A DNA stretch of 64,000 nucleotides, taken from positions 1,241,420 through 1,305,419 of the forward strand of contig MNCI01003975.1 in NCBI GenBank assembly GCA_015680685.1, read 5' to 3'. The notes beneath the pieces are model-generated. The model was given only the letters and a program-made list of their open reading frames with translations, ran no database searches and was not told the DNA's origin. Both the position numbers and the translations under genes were made by a program. Position 1 is the stretch's first letter, and each line of letters starts with the position of its first letter. The stretch is from Gnetum montanum (lineage: Eukaryota; Streptophyta; Gnetopsida; Gnetales; Gnetaceae). This document shows positions 59,901 to 64,000 of this stretch, in pieces.

Positions 59901-61897
59901 CTATGTAGTGTTTTTTTAATGCATGTAGAAGGGGATTGAAGAATAGTAGACCTAAGAACCCATGAAATTAAAAAGGTTTTTTATAAAAAAATGATAGTTT
60001 AGACAATAACTGAAGACTAGTAGTGCTTTTCCCCCTTGTATAAGTAAGCCCAAATAGGTGGAACAAGTTGGTGACAATATTTCACAGCCATAACATTACC
60101 TATAAAATCAATGAGTTCTCCTGAACAAATCCACCAACACAATCCAGGTTCTTTGCGTGCAGCCAAGATTGTTAAGACAGGATGTCTAGAGAAAAGAAGA
60201 CATGAATTCTTACATTACAGCAGCATGACTTCTAGAAATGGGTCTTCATTGGTCCAAATAGTAAAACTCTGTCATGGATTCTGCAATTCAGATACAATCC
60301 AGCACTCTGTCCCCATAATTACTTGATTTACAGAAACTTGACGTAGTCAGAATAGTTTGCTTGAAACAGTTGTAATAGTTGTTTTATCCTCAGTTGTGCA
60401 TACAACTAGCAATTCAATCAGTAAGCTCATTCAATGTTCAATAGTCAGAATAGTTGTTCTATCTGAGAACTAAACTTGTCTTGTATTTTCATTCTCCTAG
60501 TACATGTACATTCCATTTTCTACCATTTTATATCCATATTTTCTATATTTTTAATGTATCAATCAGTTGTGTGGGCCCAACTCATACTATTTCCCATAGT
60601 TTAAATAGCTTGTGCGATTTTCTGCTTGATGTGTTTGGTATTTCTTCGCAAAACAAGGTGCAAACACACAGATTTAATTAAGTTTCAGGATTATTTTTTG
60701 ATGATGCTGTTTCTAGGGATACTGCTTGACCAGTCCCCTAGGCCCTAGCCAATCATCTTTCCACGGATACCTCAAAAGTCAAGACAAAGATGAACCTCAG
60801 CCAATCCACCAAGTCATTGGAATGGAGCTTTGCCATCCATTTTTTTGATCGTTTTATTAAATCCTAATTGAACATAATCCTTATCGTGTTAACTCAGATT
60901 TCATCATTAATTGCTCTAAGTACTCTTGTTGCTTTTTGCAAGGATGTTGAGGTGGTAGAGCTGTTGTGTGCTCAATCGGTCATCCAGACCGTAGAGACGA
61001 TATAGGCTACACGTAAGGATATACGGTAGAACCAACAGAGTTTAGGGCAAATATAAGCACATCATGTTTATATCGCACTTCGTCTTGGAGGATTAGCAAA
61101 ACGTCAGTGAAAGCTCCGCCTTGTGTTCAAGCAGAATCTATACTTAATCAGCAAATATGATTGTAGGCCCGCATTCCTGTTCCCTACATATCTTATTTAG
61201 AGTTATTTATTTTTAGCTAAACATCCAAAAATGCATGTATGCAGTGTAGGATCAATTTGATGATAACTAAGTACAAGAAAAAAAAATTTAACTTTAAAGC
61301 GCGCAATGAAGCTCTTGTGCATGATTATAGCAACATCGAACTAAATCTGTGTACAATAGCATAGCACCCAAACCCGAATGCGGCAATTTATGCTACTTCA
61401 AGCATCCATTGAGTTACAACAACTTACGCGAATTCAGGGTCTGCAAAGAAAGGGACGATCCAGCCCAGCAAAGGCATAATACCCTTAGCCCTTCCGTAAT
61501 AGAATGTACCAGGAAACCTATGAGTTGTGCGACACAACAGCTGCAAAATGGCCGCCCGTTCGCGCTCTCTGTCTAAATTCAGTACTCCAAAAAACCAACA
61601 CCTTGATTCAAAATCAAATAGCACTGATACAGCAGGAACTGCTCAAATTCTGCAGAAACATAGGAACCGAAGGCCTGAAGAAATCCAATGGGGACTTCGG
61701 CAGGGAATATATAATATATTACCAGCAGATGGTTGGAAATACGTCTGTAGAAGATTGGGAATTAAAGCGCGGACTCTGGCCTCCACTTGTTCGTCGCCGG
61801 CAGCGTCGGAAGGAGTTTGATTGTCCCATGATGATTTGGTATCGTCAACCATACAGTCACCCAACTGCTGCAGCACCTTGATGATGTCGTCGTCCAT
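47929..61897 (-). CDS. ATR: Serine/threonine-protein kinase ATR, complete, 15 coding exons
   Basis: Nuclear PI3K-like kinase that senses single-stranded DNA at stalled forks and starts the replication checkpoint. Coding exons, 5' to 3' on the minus strand: 61897-61723, 61572-61428, 58643-58531, 58428-58088, 57876-57752, 56969-56825, 56748-56146, 56017-55972, 55917-55551, 55466-54198, 53914-50581, 49929-49369, 49178-48555, 48377-48186, 48096-47929. Every junction is GT-AG, phases agree, and the sum is 8208 nt, 2735 residues, close to other plant ATRs (about 2700). The N-terminus reads ARVRALIPNLLQTY. HEAT-like helices fill the first 1650 residues, with the UME region near 1400. FAT spans about 1660-2230. 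The kinase has GLGDRHGENILF (Asp about 2574, Asn about 2579) and VDFSCLFDKG (Asp about 2593). The FATC tail ends IWWMPWF. The start context AACAATGGAC is good. No stop or frameshift was found. Confidence 0.96.
50581..53914 (-). other. ATR: ATR exon 11, the giant exon
   Basis: 3334 nt in one open exon, about 40% of the protein (residues about 1110-2221). It covers the last HEAT repeats, the UME region (CSDDDLIFELIHEHLARVFR, DAAALAIQELLK), the stretch YRPSMSFRRWMYSWIKKL and most of FAT (CQAYARSLLYFETHVRSKSG, EQALQMEPTSIQRHSEVLNC, AYPFVVKLHMLKELEEFYAL). It begins with one base that completes the Arg codon from exon 10 and ends in phase 0 before gtaagt. Confidence 0.93.
58644..61427 (-). other. 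ATR: ATR intron 2 (2.8 kb)
   Basis: The only long intron of the gene. The donor is GC before gtaagttg (61427) and the acceptor ggatatgcag at 58644. The joined codon Ala follows FFADPEF, and the next residues SQHDLLHETM fit the spacing of other plant ATR proteins. It contains no recognisable transposon coding sequence. A phase-compatible cassette-like segment lies at 60100-60185. Confidence 0.8.
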
Positions 61898-62230
61898 TGT
61901 TGCAGATGCACTTCTTCCTTTCCTTTTCCTTTTGGTGGCAGAAATTTTTACTTCCTCTTCTCCTCTTGTCCCTGTCGTGCTTGGGAATACAAACTCGCAA
62001 GAATGTCACCTGTCTCGGCTATATACGATCTGCAGAGTAACATTCACGCGGATTAAGTGGCAAAGGCACGCTTTCTGCAGACACATCAGTGCAGGTGCAC
62101 TGCTATACCCTCGTACCGAAGCCCTTTTTCATCGTTCCCGCCGGCGAAGTTAAACGGAATCATAATTGACAGGTGCCTTCTCTTTTTGAAACAACAACTA
62201 GCTCTATAGGAGTTCGTATACCTCTTAGAG
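61898..62230 (-). promoter_or_regulatory. Upstream region of ATR
   Basis: Sequence directly before the start codon. On the minus strand it is purine-rich close to the ATG (aaggaaaaggaaaggaagaa), as in many plant leaders. No clear TATA box in the ATR direction was found. Transcription start is unknown. Confidence 0.4.
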
Positions 62231-62280
62231 CTATAAAAAGTGCTGGAGCCTCGTACGTTCTATAAAAAGGGTTGGAGGGG

Positions 62281-62400
62281 GTGTTAGAGTCCAAAATACT
62301 TGAAACATAGCTAAGTCCTAAATTTATAGAAGTTTATAATTCAGTGTTACCTAGTAAGATCGAATGTGTGTGACCTAGGGTACTAGGCTAACACCTCATT
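62281..62400 (-). repeat. SINE-like tRNA-derived repeat 1
   Basis: On the minus strand it starts aatgaggtgttagcctagta and later has cattcgatctt, which resemble box A and box B of a tRNA promoter. It ends with ggactctaacacccc, a tail shared with the other copies. Confidence 0.4.
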
Positions 62401-62634
62401 TTCAAGTTATATGAAATGTTGTTCTTTTTTTCTTGTTTAATATATACTTAATATCATACACCTTTGAGGTGCGAAGCATCTAAGAGAACCAACTGAGCTA
62501 CATGAAATGTTATTATAACTCTTATGATGTGTTTCATTAACCATGAAGCAACCAAAATTTTAAAGTAATGAAGTTAAAATTAAATTTTTATTTAGGTCCA
62601 CTATAACTATAACCTTCTTGAATCTAATGTTAGT

Positions 62635-62810
62635 GAAGCATAGTTTGATTGGTTAGAGCATACAACTTGTAATTTACAAGTCCTAGGTTTAATTACACAC
62701 ACATTATTTTGAGGAAAGAAGATGTTGGAACCCTAAATTGTAAGGGGTATTGGAAACCCAACTAAGTAAAACATAGGTACAAGATATATGGTCCAATTAT
62801 AACTTTATTT
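62635..62810 (+). repeat. SINE-like tRNA-derived repeat 2
   Basis: The head tagtttgattggttagagca fits box A, and cctaggtttaattacac is a decayed box B at the usual distance. The tail atgttggaaccctaaattg to gtccaattataactttattt is shared with repeat 4 (63378-63562). The head folds only poorly as a tRNA, so it is a repeat and not a tRNA gene. Confidence 0.5.
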
Positions 62811-62872
62811 GGAAGCTCTAGGTCATGGGTTTGATTCCGATGGGCAATGCTAAGTTATATAAAGTTTTAATT
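62811..62872 (+). repeat. Left arm of a SINE inverted repeat
   Basis: ggaagctctaggtcatgggt followed by ttgattccgatgggcaa is the reverse complement, with about ten differences, of 62931-62992. Confidence 0.75.
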
Positions 62873-63028
62873 AAACTATATATCTTGGGGTATACCTATG
62901 GTTCACTTATTTTGGGTTCTAACACTCCCTAATTAGAATTTTATATAACTCAACAGTGCCCACCGAAATCAAACCCATGACGTGGAGCTTCCAAATCAAG
63001 CATCTTACCACTAGGCTAACACCTCATT
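62860..63028 (-). repeat. SINE-like tRNA-derived repeat 3
   Basis: On the minus strand: aatgaggtgttagcctagtg, then gtcatgggtttgatttcggt (box B-like), then a tail with gagtgttagaacccaaaata. The head matches repeat 1, the tail matches repeats 2 and 4. The right arm of the inverted repeat (62931-62992) lies in it. Confidence 0.5.
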
Positions 63029-63377
63029 GTTAATTTAAAAATTTTTATGAGTTAAAAATTTTATGTGGATCACATGCAATAGCTAAAGAGAGTTGGAAGA
63101 GATTGAATAAAATGCAAAAAAAAAACCAAAGAAACTGCAAAACATGGAAGAAGTTGCTAAACATGAACTACGAATAAGGTAGGAATGACAAATATCAAAA
63201 ATAGCATGAATTGCTTTTAGATAATTTCATCCATCATTAGTGTACCTTTGATGTTGGATGCATGCCAAAAATAAAGATAGTAGCAAACAATTTATAGGAA
63301 GAACTTGGCCCTTTTTGAAAGAAAATAGAGGAAAATGTTCAAAATAAAAAAATGACAAGCCTAATATTTGTAGGTAT

Positions 63378-63562
63378 GAGGCGTAATTTCATTAGTTAGA
63401 ACATACAACTTATGATTTACAAATTCTAGGTTTAATTACACACACTTATTGTTTCAAGGGAAAGGGATGTTGGAACCTGAAATAATTGTAGGGGGTGTTG
63501 GAACCCAAAATAATTGTAATAAAGGTATAGCCCAAGAATTATAGTCCAATTAAAACTTTATT
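63378..63562 (+). repeat. SINE-like tRNA-derived repeat 4
   Basis: A second plus-strand copy of repeat 2: ttagttagaacatacaact, ctaggtttaattacacacac, then gtgttggaacccaaaataat and agtccaattaaaacttta. Confidence 0.5.
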
Positions 63563-64000
63563 TTATATTTTTTTCTTGGAAACCTAAAAAATATTAATAA
63601 TGATCATAGAAAATTCAAAGTACTTGACATTGAGCAGACATCATCCAAAAAAAATATGGAAAGACAAAATGTTTCAATATGAGACTATCTACTCAAGTGT
63701 GCAATCTTAAGATTGATACTTTGAAAAAATAAGAGAAGAAAATTAATTGTTAGTAGGAAGGAAGGTCTAAGTCCTAACAAAATTTACATCAACTTTCAAC
63801 ATCCATGCTTGAATTTAAAATAGCAAAAGGATTCGAGATAGAGAGCTATGGTTGAATACTAATATTTGTTTCAAAACAAAATAGTAGTACCACTAGTGGA
63901 AGATCTTCACCTCATCATTTATTATTAATCTTATCTCAAGAATCTTTTCCATCAACTATAACATTCTTGTTGATACTAGTTTTAATCTTTGAGTTAATAG
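63563..64000. other. AT-rich end of the window, nothing recognised
   Basis: No open frame, repeat or RNA gene could be supported in this stretch. Confidence 0.5.

Noticed and set aside
60100-60185. Constitutive ATR exon
   Set aside because: Without it the protein matches the spacing of other plant ATRs exactly; kept only as a possible alternative exon.
62231-62269. Twin TATA-like boxes (ctataaaaag) on the plus strand
   Set aside because: They point away from ATR and no coding frame follows within the window; they lie next to short repeats.
62635-62710. tRNA gene
   Set aside because: Box A and B are recognisable, but the arms do not pair well and the same unit recurs with a common tail, so it is SINE-like.

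Overview
The window looks like nuclear DNA of a seed plant with a large, repeat-rich genome. A gymnosperm is my best guess, because old, decayed and deeply nested LTR retrotransposons crowd a conserved single gene, but the species cannot be fixed from this sequence. There is no sign of bacterial or organellar organisation.

About 3.3-46.7 kb is a nest of Ty3/Gypsy retrotransposons. I name the copies A-G. Family 1 (A, B, F) has LTRs of about 0.8-0.9 kb starting TGATGA and ending TCATCA, a primer-binding site resembling the 3' end of plant tRNA-Asp, one gag-pro-pol frame and, downstream of integrase, a third open frame (ORF3) with a plant-transposon-type domain; this is Athila-like. Family 2 (C, D, E) has a different gag, a protease with a VDDGA motif, and a long spacer after the protease full of short tandem repeats. 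G is a lone integrase fragment at 2.6-3.3 kb. Insertion order can be read directly. A (6072-18197, 5-bp target duplication CTCAC) sits inside B. F (27334-43733, CATAC/CATAT) sits inside the gag gene of D. E (30987-40068) sits inside F, where F's own pol region is missing. E has nearly identical LTRs and is the youngest; the LTRs of A and F differ at roughly a tenth of sites by eye. Almost all coding frames are broken by in-frame stops, mostly TAG.

The right part holds one complete and apparently intact host gene on the minus strand, the checkpoint kinase ATR. It has 15 coding exons between 61897 (start) and 47929 (stop), all splice phases agree, and the sum is 8208 nt (2735 residues). It starts about 1.2 kb from the edge of the repeat nest.

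The left edge (1-2.6 kb) is non-coding or unassigned, with a possible minus-strand first exon running off the window and a 52-bp tandem repeat. The right edge (62.2-63.6 kb) carries a cluster of tRNA-like, SINE-type short repeats, two of them head-on as an inverted repeat.
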